Source: Euborellia annulipes (lineage: Eukaryota > Arthropoda > Insecta > Dermaptera > Anisolabididae). From it: a DNA stretch of 64,000 bases. The position numbers and the translations under genes are program-made. Shown here piece after piece: positions 11,365-23,429 of the stretch. The stretch covers positions 1 to 64,000 of the forward strand of contig JAKCPI010000866.1 of NCBI GenBank assembly GCA_023213315.1, read 5' to 3'. Numbering within the stretch: the stretch's first letter is position 1; the number at the start of each line of letters is the position of its first letter. The notes under the pieces are model-generated. The model was not told the origin of the DNA. It worked only from the letters and a program-made list of their open reading frames with translations, and did not search any database.

Positions 11365-11899
11365 GGGGCTACGGGAGCTAAGTGTTTACGCATGTTTTTC
11401 CCGCTAAGATGGCGTTGTGTGTCATAACAAGTATGCCCAAAAAAAAAAAACAAGTAATTCAAAAATTTGCCAAGAGATGTCAGAATGGTAGCTAATAATA
11501 TTTAATGCATTTGGTTGATTTTCATCGATCTTTTAACAATAAATACTTTATAAATATTATTATATATTATGTATCTTTTATAAAAGCATTAAAATATATA
11601 AATATAGGCCAGATATAGGCCCAAAAGGGATCAGCTGCTGACTAGCCTGCCATCTATTGCAAGAATGCTGAACTATTTTGACAGTTGAATTTTAAATAAA
11701 TCATATAAGCTTATTTTAAAATTTTCTTAATTAATATATGATTAATAATAACAATAAATTGATTTTTAAATTTAAAAAAAATTAAAGATTATTGGGGCAG
11801 ATTGTTTTTTTGTATTTGCTTGATAACAAAAAAATTAATTACGATAATTTTTTAATAAGTCATTAAAAAAATTATAGCTCGATGTCCCAAAAATTTCTT
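11361..11899 (+). mobile_element. TTAA-MITE, right end truncated
   Basis: TTAAGGGGCTACGGGAGCTA then the family body to TCGATGTCCCAAAAA. It shares its TTAA with the end of the neighbouring MITE. Confidence 0.72.
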
Positions 11900-11981
11900 A
11901 AAAATCTGGAGTGACAAGCACAGAACTCAACTTTCAATCCAGATAAGTTGTGTGCTGTGGAACCAGTCCCACCAGATTTTT
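11900..11981 (+). repeat. Solitary DHP long hairpin
   Basis: AAAAATCTGGAGTGAC ... CCACCAGATTTTT with a shortened loop and no DHP body. It abuts the truncated TTAA-MITE at 11361-11899. Confidence 0.65.
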
Positions 11982-12904
11982 CATTTAATAATGATGATTT
12001 AAAAAAAAAATGTAGAATTTTAAAAAAAAACTAAGATCATCAAAATATCCTGTGCAAGAAAGATATTTACTTTTTTTAAATGATATTCACCCACCCATAT
12101 TCTCTTTAATGATTCACCTTTCCTCTAGCGCTAAAGGCCCAGGCGATAATAATTTAATCGTTAAACAAATAAATTAATGTTTAAATGACGTGTGCATAAA
12201 AAAAAAACTTTTTTTTCCTCCTCTATATCGATTTTATTTAATTTATTTACCTGTTTCATTATTATTATTTAGTCTTACTAATGCTAATCGTGGTCACGTG
12301 CGTATGTTTAATTAAAACATAGAAAGGGGGGGGTCGGTTAAAAAGATTGTAATTATTTAAGCGTGAAATAAACCGGGACCGGGAAGACTAGTTTACGTCC
12401 ATATGTGTGTGTGTGTGTGTGTGACCACGTCATCACGGAAGAGAAGCTCACACCTGACGCTGGTTAATTAAACTATCTTCAATTAATCGGAGGAATGGCA
12501 GCTAAATTTATGTCTCCGGGATTAAAAGTTGAAAATTAATCATTTTTTTTTTTTTTTTTTGGTGCTTGGTTTATGGTTGTTTGTAATTACTGTATTTATA
12601 CTCAATTATATTCGGGTTTCGAAAGAAGGAACATATAGTTTATTTTCGGAGATTCAGCGTCATTAGTTTTTTTTTTTTTCACCTGAAAGTAATTATTTTC
12701 TCTAGTTAATTATTAAAAAAAAATCAATTAAGGTTGTTCGGGTAGTACTCCGTAAGTCATAATAGAATCTAAATTTTTTTTTTTAATAAACTTGAAAATT
12801 TGAATGCCAAAATTCCTTATCATAATTTAGACTTTTGACTTGAGCAGTTTTTCACGTAATGTAGATCTGGCAACATTGGATTTATCAGCTGTTTATTTTA
12901 AATC
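11982..12904. other. No gene seen
   Basis: AT-rich; GT microsatellite at 12405-12422, T runs at 12542 and 12668. Confidence 0.5.
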
Positions 12905-14216
12905 TTAACCGCCTAATTCATAAAAGAGTATTTGAAAAGCTTTTTAACTAATCAATTGTTAAACGATAATATGTATTTAAGGAAACTTTCTATTCATAAA
13001 CACATTTAAACTGTAGATTAACTAATATGAAATTTAAGAATATTAAGTTTGGCAACATGGCAAAAACCTACGTCATTTTGCAAAATTCGTTGCATTAAGC
13101 TGACATCTGGCGGAGATTGAGAAATATATTTATATGTCAAACTAATTTGTTTTGATCGTTTTTAATAAGATCCTTATAGAATTAATACAAATAATTGGAC
13201 AAATCAACATTATTGTCATTTAAACGAATATGGAAAAATAAGAAAAATTTAATATTATGAAAAATAAGAAAAAAGAAGCCAAAATTTGACTGACAAGTGA
13301 GTAAGAAAAGATAAATATTTTTGCCATAGCCACTGCTTTTGGTTTATTTTAATAAAAAAAAAATTTATTTCAGCAATTACTTATGTCTTTAAATTAAAAC
13401 AAAATAAAAAACAGATTTGAACGCGAGTAAAGAAAAACAGACAAAATGAAAATAAATATGTCAGAGGTTAGTTTTTTCAAAATATTACTTTTTCAATAAA
13501 TCATTTAATTCCATATTTACTAGATACTAATAAGCACACCCCTTTTTTCAGTTTCAATGCATTCTACAAAGGATCTGAAAGGAATTTAAATCAATTAAAA
13601 GCCATAAAAATAAGCTAAATAAAAATACAATTGTATAATTTCTTAAGTTTGATTTAATGAAAATTAAATATGTTTAAATATCAAATATCAATCAATCAAT
13701 TAAATATGTTTGAATTCCTATCAAATATTGAAACTCAAATGTATTGTAACTAATAATAGTAACAGATTTTAAGATCTTAAAGGATTTTTCTTTTTTTAAA
13801 TAATTTTCTCCCAGGCATAATCATTTTATCTATTTGATAGGGGGCCATATTCATAATATTGCATATTGTATTTATAGTTTCCATACTTTGCATTATTCTG
13901 AAAATATTAATTCATCAAGATTAATAATTTGTTCATGAAAAAACATATAATACATTTGAATATTTACTTACGTTTATTTTTATTAAAAGCCTATGATACT
14001 ATAGGCTATTTCAAATGTCAAGTTGTTGTGATCGAAAATTTTGAGGTTACAAAATGTTTATTAGTGAGCTTAAACAAGGGGTCTCGCCTGTCTAGTTAAA
14101 ATAGGAATTTAAACAAGTATTTAGGCCTAAAATATGTTTATGAATTAAGATTTTGCTAAAATGCTTTTCAAATTCTCTTTAAACATTGTTTAAGGTTTTA
14201 TGAATTAGGCGGTAAG
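12905..14216. mobile_element. 1.3-kb element with long interrupted inverted ends
   Basis: Left CTTAACCGCCTAATTCATAA, right complement CTTACCGCCTAATTCATAAA; further blocks AATTTGAAAAGC and TTCATAAACA are also inverted. The interior is AT-rich without open frames, so a non-autonomous or dead DNA transposon. Confidence 0.6.
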
Positions 14217-14364
14217 TCTTTAATTTTATTTTATTTAATATATTACAATCATTAATGCAAATCAGTTTAAACTCAATAGACGATTTGCGAGAAAAAATAT
14301 CGTAAAATGGAAAAAAAAAAATGTAACTGACAGCTAGAAATGAGTATTATTTTATGCGACGTTG

Positions 14365-14648
14365 CCGAGACTGGTAAACAGGCATTCTTGCAATAGATGG
14401 CAGGCTAGTCTAACACCTGATTCCCTAATAGCGTATATCTGGCCTATATTTATATATTTTTATGCTTTTATAAAAGATACATAATATATAATAACATTTA
14501 TTGTTAAAAGATCAATGAAAATCAACCAAATGCATTAAATATTATTAGCTACCATTCTGACATCTCTTGGCAAATTTTTGAATTATTTGATTTTTTGGAC
14601 ATACTTTTTATGACACACTACGCCATCTTAGCGGGAAAAACATGCGTC
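14365..14648 (-). mobile_element. TTAA-MITE fragment (reverse)
   Basis: From GCATTCTTGCAATAGATGGC to CGGGAAAAACATGCG; both ends lost. Confidence 0.7.
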
Positions 14649-15492
14649 ACACCTTCACTCACAATATAAATAAATTAAAGTCAAAAATTTTATATAGGCT
14701 ATTAAAATAGAAAGTAAAATATTTTAAATAAATTTTGTCCTTACAACTCCCATAAGAGTCTAAACAAAATTTTTGCTCTTTACAACAATCCCCCTCTCTA
14801 AACAAACATGTAACAAAAAAGAAAAATGAAAACATCAAGATCACCATCGATTTTGCCCATCTCCCTGTCTGGCTGGCTATTCCTTCTCCCCTTCCTCACT
14901 ATACTCAGACGATTGGGGATGTAATGTGTCGGTATGGAGGGGTTGAGGGACTATGTATATGTAAGTGCACCAGTGTGTGTGTTTTCCGAGTTCTATCGAC
15001 CCTCCAACTCTAAGCCTTAAGCCCTTATCCTATAGGCGCAAAGTTTTACGCATAAATCCTTGGGCCGATATTGTAAATCGCAGGGCGTTATTACATTTTT
15101 CACTGCCCCCCACCCCCTCTCTCTCTCTCCTTATTCTTTCTTTTTTTTTTCCTATAGTAGTCGTTATTTTAACCCTCAACCCCTATATCAGAAATGAGCT
15201 CATTTCACTTTCTCTTATCTTATGAAGGAAATATGTGTAGTCACTTAAAATTTATTAAAGATGAAAATTATATATTTTCTTGAGATGATTAACAACTTGT
15301 TTGAATTTTAACTCTGATTGGTTTAATTTATTTTCCAGTGGGTAATTTTTTGAGGCCTGATGAAAATCCAAACAGTTTACAATCACAAATATTCCCCTTC
15401 TATTGACTTGACTTATAATAATTTTTATGTAGTTAGTAATAAATCAAATTGTCATCAAAAAAGGTGTATTTATACTCCGTGGAAATATAACG
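14649..15492. other. No gene seen
   Basis: Unique-looking, C-rich stretch 14860-15130 with a TC tract near 15118. Open frames of 62-86 aa lack features. Confidence 0.45.
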
Positions 15493-16049
15493 AAAAAATC
15501 TGGTGGGATTGGTCGCACCTTCAATAAGGTAAGAGAAAGTTGTGTACTGTGCTTGTCACAACAGATTTTTTTAGTTTCCCTTAACACCTAAGTTCCAAAC
15601 TTAATCACGCGTTTCATAGATGGCGCTGAACTACGAATCCTTCCACATCAGTAAAGGGTACTTCAAACATTTTTCACAAAATATTTCACTGATATACACT
15701 TTAAAAAGCATCTAAAAAAATTATTGATTTTTGAATTTTAATAAAAATTGTTAGAGCGAATTTTGAAAAAATCGAAAAAAACTGAAAAAGTAGTAAAGTA
15801 CTAGTACTTTTTGGCCGATTTTGTTCAAAAGCTTATTTTGAGTGTCCAGGAAGATATCTAACTTAAATATAAAATTTCAATTCGGTAGCTCAATTCCCTC
15901 ATGCTAAAAATCGTTACACACAGACAGACCAATTTGTGGGACACTTTTTTGAACTCAGGGGACATCAAAATCTCGACATCGAAAATTTTGACATAATCGC
16001 AATGCTTTCTCTCTATATATATTTCATATATAGGGTAAGAGAAAGTAAA
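15493..16049 (-). mobile_element. DHP element, rearranged
   Basis: L hairpin 15493-15573 with one arm shortened, unrelated sequence to about 15660, then body blocks (AGTACTAGTACTTTTTGGCC) to the S hairpin at 16001-16048. Confidence 0.72.
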
Positions 16050-16138
16050 CATTACTCTTTCATCATATTAGCCTTTATGAAGAAGATGACCGGAAATATT
16101 TCTAATCAAGATTGATTTGAATTCACCAGTCATCAGAT

Positions 16139-16250
16139 CAAGGGCGGATACAAGGGGGGGAGTAAAGGGGGTAATTACCCCCCTAAGATTTGAAAAAAAT
16201 ACTTTTTTTACGAAAAAAAATTTATTTTTAATGTAAAATTTTAAAAATTA
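16139..16250. mobile_element. Left part of an hAT-type MITE
   Basis: CAAGGGCGGATACAAGGGGG, then GGTAATTACCCCCCTAAG and TTTGAAAAAAATAC, the same order as inverted 1-91. No right end seen before the SINE fragment. Confidence 0.5.
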
Positions 16251-16252
16251 AT

Positions 16253-16400
16253 ACTTAAATAAGAATGCCTGGACCGCAATATTTATATGTTCATAATAAC
16301 GGTTATCGTTTAAATCCTTATATGGCCTAACTTGTCGAGAAGACTGTGTGTATGTGTGTGTGAATGGGAAAAAGTGTTAAAGATGAAAAAAAAATTTTTC
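16253..16400 (+). mobile_element. tRNA-SINE, 5' truncated
   Basis: AATAAGAATGCCTGGACC, GGTTATCGTTTAAA, TATGGCCTAACTTGTCGAGA, AGACTGTGTG and a GT/GA tail match the SINE body; the tRNA head is missing. Confidence 0.65.
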
Positions 16401-16532
16401 TCCAAATTTTTTATTTTATCTATATTTAGAGAAGAAATGGAATTTTTTGCTTACTACATAATGTTGTATAATATTTTGTAAATGCAACCAACAAACTATT
16501 CCAGAACAACATAAATCTTACACTATGCACAG

Positions 16533-17226
16533 CAAAAAAAAAAATCTGGTGTGACTGTCGCACAGCACACAACTTTCTCTTACCTTCGGTAATCGAAAGT
16601 TGTGTACTGTGCTTGTCACACCAGATTTTTTGTGTCGACATGTATTTAGTTCCCGGCAGTAGGGAATATTTGAATTCAGATGTAAAATTTATAAGTATGG
16701 GAAAATATTTATATTTTGTTACCATGGCAACCATTTTTCCTATCTTTTCTATGGAGTGCAAGAGTAAAGTGGTCTTCAAACAATTTTGAGGGCAAAACGA
16801 GAATATACATTTGAAAGAGCATCTAAAAAATAATTGATTTTTGAATTTTAATCAAAATCGTTAGAGCGAATTTTGAGAAAATCGAAAAAAAACTGAAAAA
16901 GTACATCAGTAAAGTACTAGTACTCTTTGGCCGATTTTGATTAAAAGCTTATTTTTCCGGTCCCGGGGGTGTTTAACTTATATATAAAATTTCAGCCTCA
17001 TAGCTCAATTCCTTCATGCTTAAAAGTGAACACAGACACACCCACCCACACACCCACCCACCCACCCACCCACAGACAGACCATGTCGCGAAAACCACTT
17101 TTTTGGATTCAGGGGACCTCAAAACGTGAAGATCCATCAAAATCTCGACATCGAATTTTTGACATGAAACCAATACTTTCTCTCTATATATATATTACAT
17201 ATATACATAGGTAAGAGAAAGTAAAA
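16533..17226 (-). mobile_element. DHP element
   Basis: Full copy, L hairpin 16540-16632, X-box motif 16718-16731, CCCA microsatellite 17035-17075, S hairpin 17175-17226. Confidence 0.85.
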
Positions 17227-17795
17227 AGTAAATATAAGTTATTTTTCATTCTATGACTCCCTGGTATATTTTGATTGATAACCCACCCCTTTTTAAAATT
17301 ATTGATTCCCTTAAAAAAAAAAAAAAATCAGATATTTAATGTTCGTGTCAGACATTTGCGAGCGAATCTCTTAACCCTAAATAATTAATGTAAAAGTACA
17401 TAAGTCACTCACCACCCCTCCCCCCCCCCAACGCCACCGATATGTAAATTATATTTTTTAAAACGTTACAAAGTTACATATTAATTAATAAACATGTCGT
17501 CAAGTACTTAAGGCGTTCATTTGCATTATGGATTAATTAAATTGAATAAGATATAACGTCTTTATAACATGTTAATGCTAGCCGGGGTTTGGTTCAAGAT
17601 GATATCAACGACTCTGAAGATGGCAGATAATTAGTGTTAGTGTTATTTTCCCCTCTCTCATCTACTCTGTTATTATATAGAGTTATAAAAACTTACATAT
17701 AGATTATTATAATGATACTATTAATATTAAAATTAGAAACTCGCTTCGCAAGTTCTTGGAGGAATAACAAACAATAATAAGTTTATAGTAATTGA
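17227..17795. other. No gene seen
   Basis: AT-rich intergenic or intronic DNA; poly-C run at 17418-17429. Confidence 0.5.
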
Positions 17796-17832
17796 TTAAG
17801 GGGGTTCAGGAGCGAAGTCTAAACGTACTTTT

Positions 17833-19226
17833 AAAAATCTGGTGTGACTGGCGCACAGCACACAACTTTCTCTTACCTTCGGTAATCGAAAGTTGTGTTC
17901 TGTGCTTGTCACACCAGATTTTTTGTGTCGACATGTATTTAGTTCCCGGCAGTAGGGAATATTTGAATTCAGATGTAAAAATCTGGTGTGACTGTCGCAC
18001 AGCACACAACTTTCTCTTACCTTCGGTAATCGAAAGTTGTGTACTGTGCTTGTCACACCAGATTTTTTGTGTCGACATGTATTTAGTTTCCGACAGTAGG
18101 GTACAATTGAATTCAGATGTAAAATTTATAATATTTATGGGAAAATATTTATATTTTGTTACCATGGCAACCATTTCTCCTATCTTTTCTATGGAGTGCA
18201 AGAGTAAAGTGGTCTTCAAACAATTTTGAGGTCAAAACGAGAATATACATTTGAAAGAGCATCTAAAAAATAATTGATTTTTGAATTTTAATCAAAATCG
18301 TTAGAGCGAATTTTGAGAAAATCGAAAAAAACTGAAAAAGTACATCAGTAAAGTACTAGTACTCTTTGGCCGATTTTGATTAAAAGCTTATTTTTCCGGT
18401 CCCGGGGGGTGTTTAACTTATATATAAAATTTCAGCCTCATAGCTCAATTCCTTCATGCTTAAAAGTGAACACAGACACACACACCCACCCACCCACACA
18501 CCCACCCACCCACACACCCACCCACCCACCCACAGACAGACCATGTCGCGAAAACCACTTTTTTGGATTCAGGGGACCTCAAAACGTGAAGATCCATCAA
18601 AATCTCGACATCGAATTTTTGACATGAAACCAATACTTTCTCTCTATATATATATTACATATATACATAGGTAAGAGAAAGTAAAATTTATAAGTATGGG
18701 AAAATATTTATATTTTGTTACCATGGCAACCATTTCTCCTATCTTTCCTATGAAATGCAAGAGTAAAGTGGTCTTCAAACAATTTTGAGGGCAAAACGAG
18801 AATATACATTTGATAGAGCATCTAAAAAATAATTGATTTTTGAATTTTTAATCAAAATCGTTAGAGCGAATTTTGAGAAAATCGAAAAAAACTGAAAAAG
18901 TACATCAGTAAAGTACTAGTACTCTTTGGCCGATTTTGATTAAAAGCTTATTTTTCCGGTCCCGGGGGTGTTTAACTTAAATATAAAATTTCAGCCTCAT
19001 AGCTCAATTCCTTCATGCTTAAAATTTGACACACACCCACACACCCACCCACCCACCCACCCACCCACACACAGACAGACCATGTCGCGAAAACCACTTT
19101 TTTGGATTCAGGGGACCTCAAAACGTGAAGATCCATCAAAATCTCGACATCGAATTTTTGACATGAATCCAATACTTTCTCTCTATATATATATTACATA
19201 TATACATAGGTAAGAGAAAGTAAAAA
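17833..19226 (-). mobile_element. DHP element, outer copy with another DHP inside
   Basis: Its L hairpin is 17833-17930. The body breaks after GATGTAAAA at 17980 and resumes with TTTATAAGTATGG at 18687, running to the S hairpin at 19226. The join would restore the normal GATGTAAAATTTATAAG. Confidence 0.8.
17977..18686 (-). mobile_element. DHP element inserted into a DHP element
   Basis: Complete copy (L hairpin 17977-18070, X-box 18158-18171, CCCA microsatellite 18477-18535, S hairpin 18635-18686) in the AAAA of GATGTAAAATTT of the outer copy. Confidence 0.82.
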
Positions 19227-19345
19227 ACTAGACTAATATAAGGAATTTTTCAATGCGGTTTTTTTTTTTAATGAATTAAATTCATAATATTGGGACATCG
19301 AGCTATAATTTGTTTAATGACTTATTAAAAAATTATCGTAATTAA

Positions 19346-20271
19346 TTTTTACTTTCTCTTACCTATGTATATATGTAATATATATATAGAGAGAAAGTAT
19401 TGGATTCATGTCAAAAATTCGATGTCGAGATTTTGATGGATCTTCACGTTTTGAGGTCCCCTGAATCCAAAAAAAGTGGTTTTCGCGACATGGTCTGTCT
19501 GTGTGTGTGTGTGTGTGTGGGTGGGTGGGTGTGTGTTCAATTTTAAGGATGAAGGAATTGAGCTACGAGGTTGAAATTTTATATTTAAGTTAAACACCCC
19601 CCGGGACCGGAAAAATAAGCTTTTAATCAAAATCGGCCAAAGAGTACTAGTACTTTACTGATGTACTTTTTCAGTTTTTTTCGATTTTCTCAAAATTTGC
19701 TCCAACGATTTTTTTTAAAATTCAAAAATCAATTATTTTTTAGATGCTCTTTAAAATGTATATTCTCATTTTGCAATTGAAATCTTCTGAAGACCACTTT
19801 ACTCTTGTATTTCATAGGGAAGATAGGAGAAATGGTTGCCATGGTAACAAAATATAATTTTTTTTTTTTTTTTTTAATTTTTTTAAGTCATTTCGGCTGC
19901 AGAGGCCATTTGACTTTTATAAATTTATTGCTTATTTATCAAATACATGTATCGATGGCTTCCGGCGGGCGTTCAATGGTCTTGTTTTTCGGGGGCCACC
20001 TATCCCGATTTTCAGCACCACTTGGCGTTGCTTAACTATGATGATCTTGGTGGCTGTTGTTCCTTCTTCTTGCCAGGCCCGCGGCACAAAATATAAATAT
20101 TTTCCCATACTTATAAATTTTACATCTGACATATTCATATTTTCCGTACTGTCGGGAACTAAATATATGTCGACACGAAAAATCTGGTGTGACAAGCACA
20201 GAACACAACTTTCGATTACCGAAGGTAAGAGAAAGTTGTGTGCTGTGCGCGAGTCACACCAGATTTTTTTT
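19346..20271 (+). mobile_element. DHP element with a retroposed insert
   Basis: S hairpin 19351-19400, GT/GGGT microsatellite 19500-19535, X-box 19835-19848, L hairpin 20175-20271. A retroposed fragment splits it at 19858-20087. It sits in a T7 run of the TTAA-MITE. Confidence 0.85.
19858..20087 (-). mobile_element. Retroposed fragment with poly(A) tail
   Basis: On the minus strand it ends with GCAATAAATTTATAAAAG, then ATGGCCTCTGCAGCCGAAAT, then an A-rich tail. AAAATATAA is duplicated on both sides (19849-19857, 20088-20096). The 5' half reads open (QRQVVLKIGIGGPRKTRPLN...) and stops before the AATAAA, so it may be the truncated 3' end of a LINE or a retrocopy. The tail resembles the tRNA-SINE tail ATGGCCTAAGTTGCCGAAAA. 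Confidence 0.6.
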
Positions 20272-20634
20272 GTTATCAAGCAAATACAAAAAAACAATCC
20301 GTCCCAATAATCTTTAATTTTTTTTTTAAATTTAAAAATGAATTTATTTTTATTATTAATCACATATTAATTAAGAAATTTTTAAAATAAGCTTTGATGA
20401 TTTATTTAAAAACCAACTGTCATATTAGTTCAGCATTCTTGCAATAGATGGCAGGGTAGTCTAACAGACGATATAGTATTAGCCTATATCTGGCCTAAAT
20501 TTATATATTTTTATGCTTTTATTAATATATACTAATATAAAGTATTTATTGTTAAAAGATCAATGAAATTAAATATTATTAGCTACCTTTCTGACATCTC
20601 TTGGCAACTTTTTGAATTACTTGGTTTTTTGGGG

Positions 20635-21567
20635 GCGGTGTGCAATTAATATATACATAGATTATTATTTATTATTATTATTAATTATTTTTAAGCTTAA
20701 GCTCATTTAAAAAAAAAAAATTCCCAAAGGGAAAAATATATATTTGTTTTTAATAGACAAAAAACTTTCAGGACATGACAGGAGGGGGGATTGCCCCCGC
20801 TGGCTACGCCCATATATATTTACAGTACATGAGAGTTTAAGTGAGAAGTCGGAAAAATATTTTAAGTTTAAAAAAATCATTATGTAAATAAATTGTCTGT
20901 GCAATAAGAATTGTCAATCATGTATATGTTTTCTGCCTACTCTTAAATAAAAAATCTGACAAATGATCAATAGTGGCGCTCAATTTCGCCTCCTCTTTTT
21001 TAAAATATGTTTTTTTTTTTTATATATATTTTTTTTTTCTCGTACTTAATTTTATAGGCCGGCATCTCTGTATTTTCAATGATTGATTAAGATAAATCCT
21101 ATGAAGGAAGGTCTTTTCCTATCAATATAACATGGCTATTGGCGGCGGCTTTCAAGAGTGGGGGTGCCCCCCATCCTTCTAACGTTGCGTTCGCTTCGCC
21201 TGGGAAGAAGAAAAGCACTTCTAATGGATTAAGAAATCTTTTGAGAATTTATTTTCCTTTCAGAATATATCAAAGTAAGTATATGTTTGTGTGTGTGTGT
21301 GAGGGAGGGGGGGGATGTGTATCTAAGTGTGTGTTTGTGTTTAGAAGACGAAGCAAAAGATCTTTATCAATATATTTTTGAATTGGAAAAATTTTTTTTT
21401 TCTTAATATTAAAACTTTTTAATCTCAATGTGAAGAGTTAAAAAACTCACTATTAAAATATTTTACTCGCTTGGGACGGGAAGCGAACCCGGGACATAGT
21501 AGTTTAATTTCGTTAGTTAGAAAAAATAAAAATTTGGAGCCTAAGGCCTCTGATTACGTAAAACATC
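20635..21567. other. No gene seen
   Basis: Contains a probable hAT right end near 20770-20813 (GGGGGGATTGCCCCCGCTGG, CTACGCCC) and a GT/GGGA stretch at 21283-21345. Confidence 0.45.
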
Positions 21568-21955
21568 TTAAGGGGGCTCGGGAGCGAAGTGGTTATGCAT
21601 GCTTTTCCCGCTAAGATGGCGTAGTGTGTCATAATAAGTATGCCCAAATATCAAGTAATTCAAAAATTTGCCAAGAGATGTCAGAATGGTAGCTAATAAT
21701 ATTTAATGCATTTGGTTGATTTTCATTGATCTTTTAACAATAAATACTTTATAAATGTTATTATATATTATGTATCTTTTATAAAAGCATAAAAATGTAA
21801 AAATATAGGCCAGATATAGGCTAATACTATATCGGCTGTTAGACTAGCCTGCCATCTATTGCAAGAATGCTGAACTAATTTGACAGTTGATTTTTAAATA
21901 AATCATCTAAGCTTATTTTAAAAATTTCTTAATTAATATGTGATTAATAATAAAA
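21568..21955 (+). mobile_element. TTAA-MITE, right end truncated
   Basis: TTAAGGGGGCTCGGGAGCGA followed by the well-conserved family body to TGTGATTAATAATAAAA. Confidence 0.75.
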
Positions 21956-22234
21956 CCAAGATTTTTTCCCGTCCGAAAAAATATTTTACCTTTTTTTAGA
22001 GACGCTAAATTTTTTGCCGCCGGCGGAACCAAAATTTTTTTTCGTTTGCCGCCTGCGGAACATTTTCTCTTGCGCGGAGCCAAAATTTTTTCCCGTTCGG
22101 AAAAAGGGGCCGCTCAAACATTTCGGGGGGGGGGGGGGGCGAGACCCATTATTGCCTCTATATTCCTATATATGTATATGCATTTTGGAAATTTCGGGGG
22201 GAGGGGCGCCCTCGCCCCCCTTATATACGCCCCT
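21956..22234. mobile_element. hAT-type MITE, left end missing
   Basis: Right end TATATACGCCCCTG and inner G-rich segment match 26099-26365 in inverted orientation. No left TIR is found, so the join with the TTAA-MITE near 21956 is a truncation. Confidence 0.6.
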
Positions 22235-22833
22235 GATTCACTATATTATATTAAGACTAATTTTCAATAAATGAATATTTATCCTAAAGTAGTAAATGAA
22301 ACTCTTTGATTTTATTCGTTATTTTGCCTTATATACATTGTAAGAAAGATAAAAAATGAAAAATCAAATATAGACCTTTATATTAAATTATATTCGGAGT
22401 TAAAGAGCAACTACGTTCCTGGCGAGGGTCCCACACGTTTGATTTTTTTTTTTTTATCTTTTGATAATTTTCGCTAAATCTATTAGCGAAAATCCAATTA
22501 ATGTTGTTTTTTTTTTTTTGCCGATTCGAATTTGATTTCCGTCTACACATATACAGACAAGTACTTGAGCTTGAGTCCACTTGAGTGGCGGTCTCTAAGC
22601 CTTTTGGTCCAAGCCCTTGCCAGCTGGATCGAAAACCCTTCTCTCCGTCTCTGAACGATCTATCTGGCCAGTTCTCTCTTTCGTTCAATCTATTTGGCTT
22701 CGTGTCTCTTTGATCTTGAGCCTCGATATTTACCCTTTGCTCATTGGGATTTTTTTTTTTTTTTTTTGCCAGTGAAGTAAAAGACTACTATCCTTTTGGC
22801 GAGAAAAACAAAGCAAATTTTTATTTAAAAAAT
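22235..22833. other. No gene seen
   Basis: A 101-aa minus frame (22383-22688) crosses poly(T) and has no motif; otherwise AT-rich. Confidence 0.45.
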
Positions 22834-23330
22834 AAAAATCTGGTGTGACTGATCAAACAGCACACAACTTTCTCTTACTTTTGGTAAGAGAAAGTAGTGT
22901 TCTGTGCTTGTCTCACCAGATTTTTTGATGTCGAGATTATATTTAGTTTCCGACAGTACAGTACATTCGAATTTCAAGATGTAAAATTTATAAGTATGGG
23001 AAAATTCAGAAGATTTCGGTAAAATGAGAATATACATTTTAAAGAGCATCTAAAAAATAATTGATATTTGAATTTTAATCAAAATCGTTGGAGCGAATTT
23101 TGAGAAAATCGAAAAAAACTGAAAAAGTACATCAGTAAAGTACTAGTACTTTTTGGCCAATTTTGTTCAAAAGCTTCGTGTCACGCCCCAGTGGGATGCC
23201 TAACTTAAATATAAAATTTCAACCTCGTAGCTCTTTTTGTTCTTTGAGATATTTTGTTCACAGACAGACAGACAGACCATGTCGCGAAAACCCCTTTTTT
23301 GAATTCAGGGTTTTTTCCAACTTTAAGATG
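22834..23330 (-). mobile_element. DHP element, S end lost
   Basis: L hairpin 22834-22926, body to GACCATGTCGCGAAAACC and a diverged edge near 23330. Confidence 0.75.
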
Positions 23331-23429
23331 CATCAAGTCAAAGAAGAAGAGTTGACAAAAAAACCAATGATCAAAACCAAGAAAATGAAGACAGTCGAGA
23401 GAAAAAAAAATTCTTTTATTAATTAAGTT

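Larger units (their letters stand above)
17796..20634 (-). mobile_element. TTAA-MITE (reverse) carrying three DHP insertions
   Basis: 17797-17832 (AGGGGGTTCAGGAGCGAAGT, then CTAAACGTACTT), 19227-19345 and 20272-20634 are consecutive parts of one TTAA-MITE, in reverse relative to 59842-60773. They are separated by DHP elements at 17833-19226 and 19346-20271. The far end is truncated in TTGGTTTTTTGGGGG near 20634. Confidence 0.75.

Noticed and set aside
17792..18229. 145-aa and 137-aa open frames on both strands
   Set aside because: They read through DHP long hairpins; the repeated translated phrases come from the inverted arms, not from a protein family.
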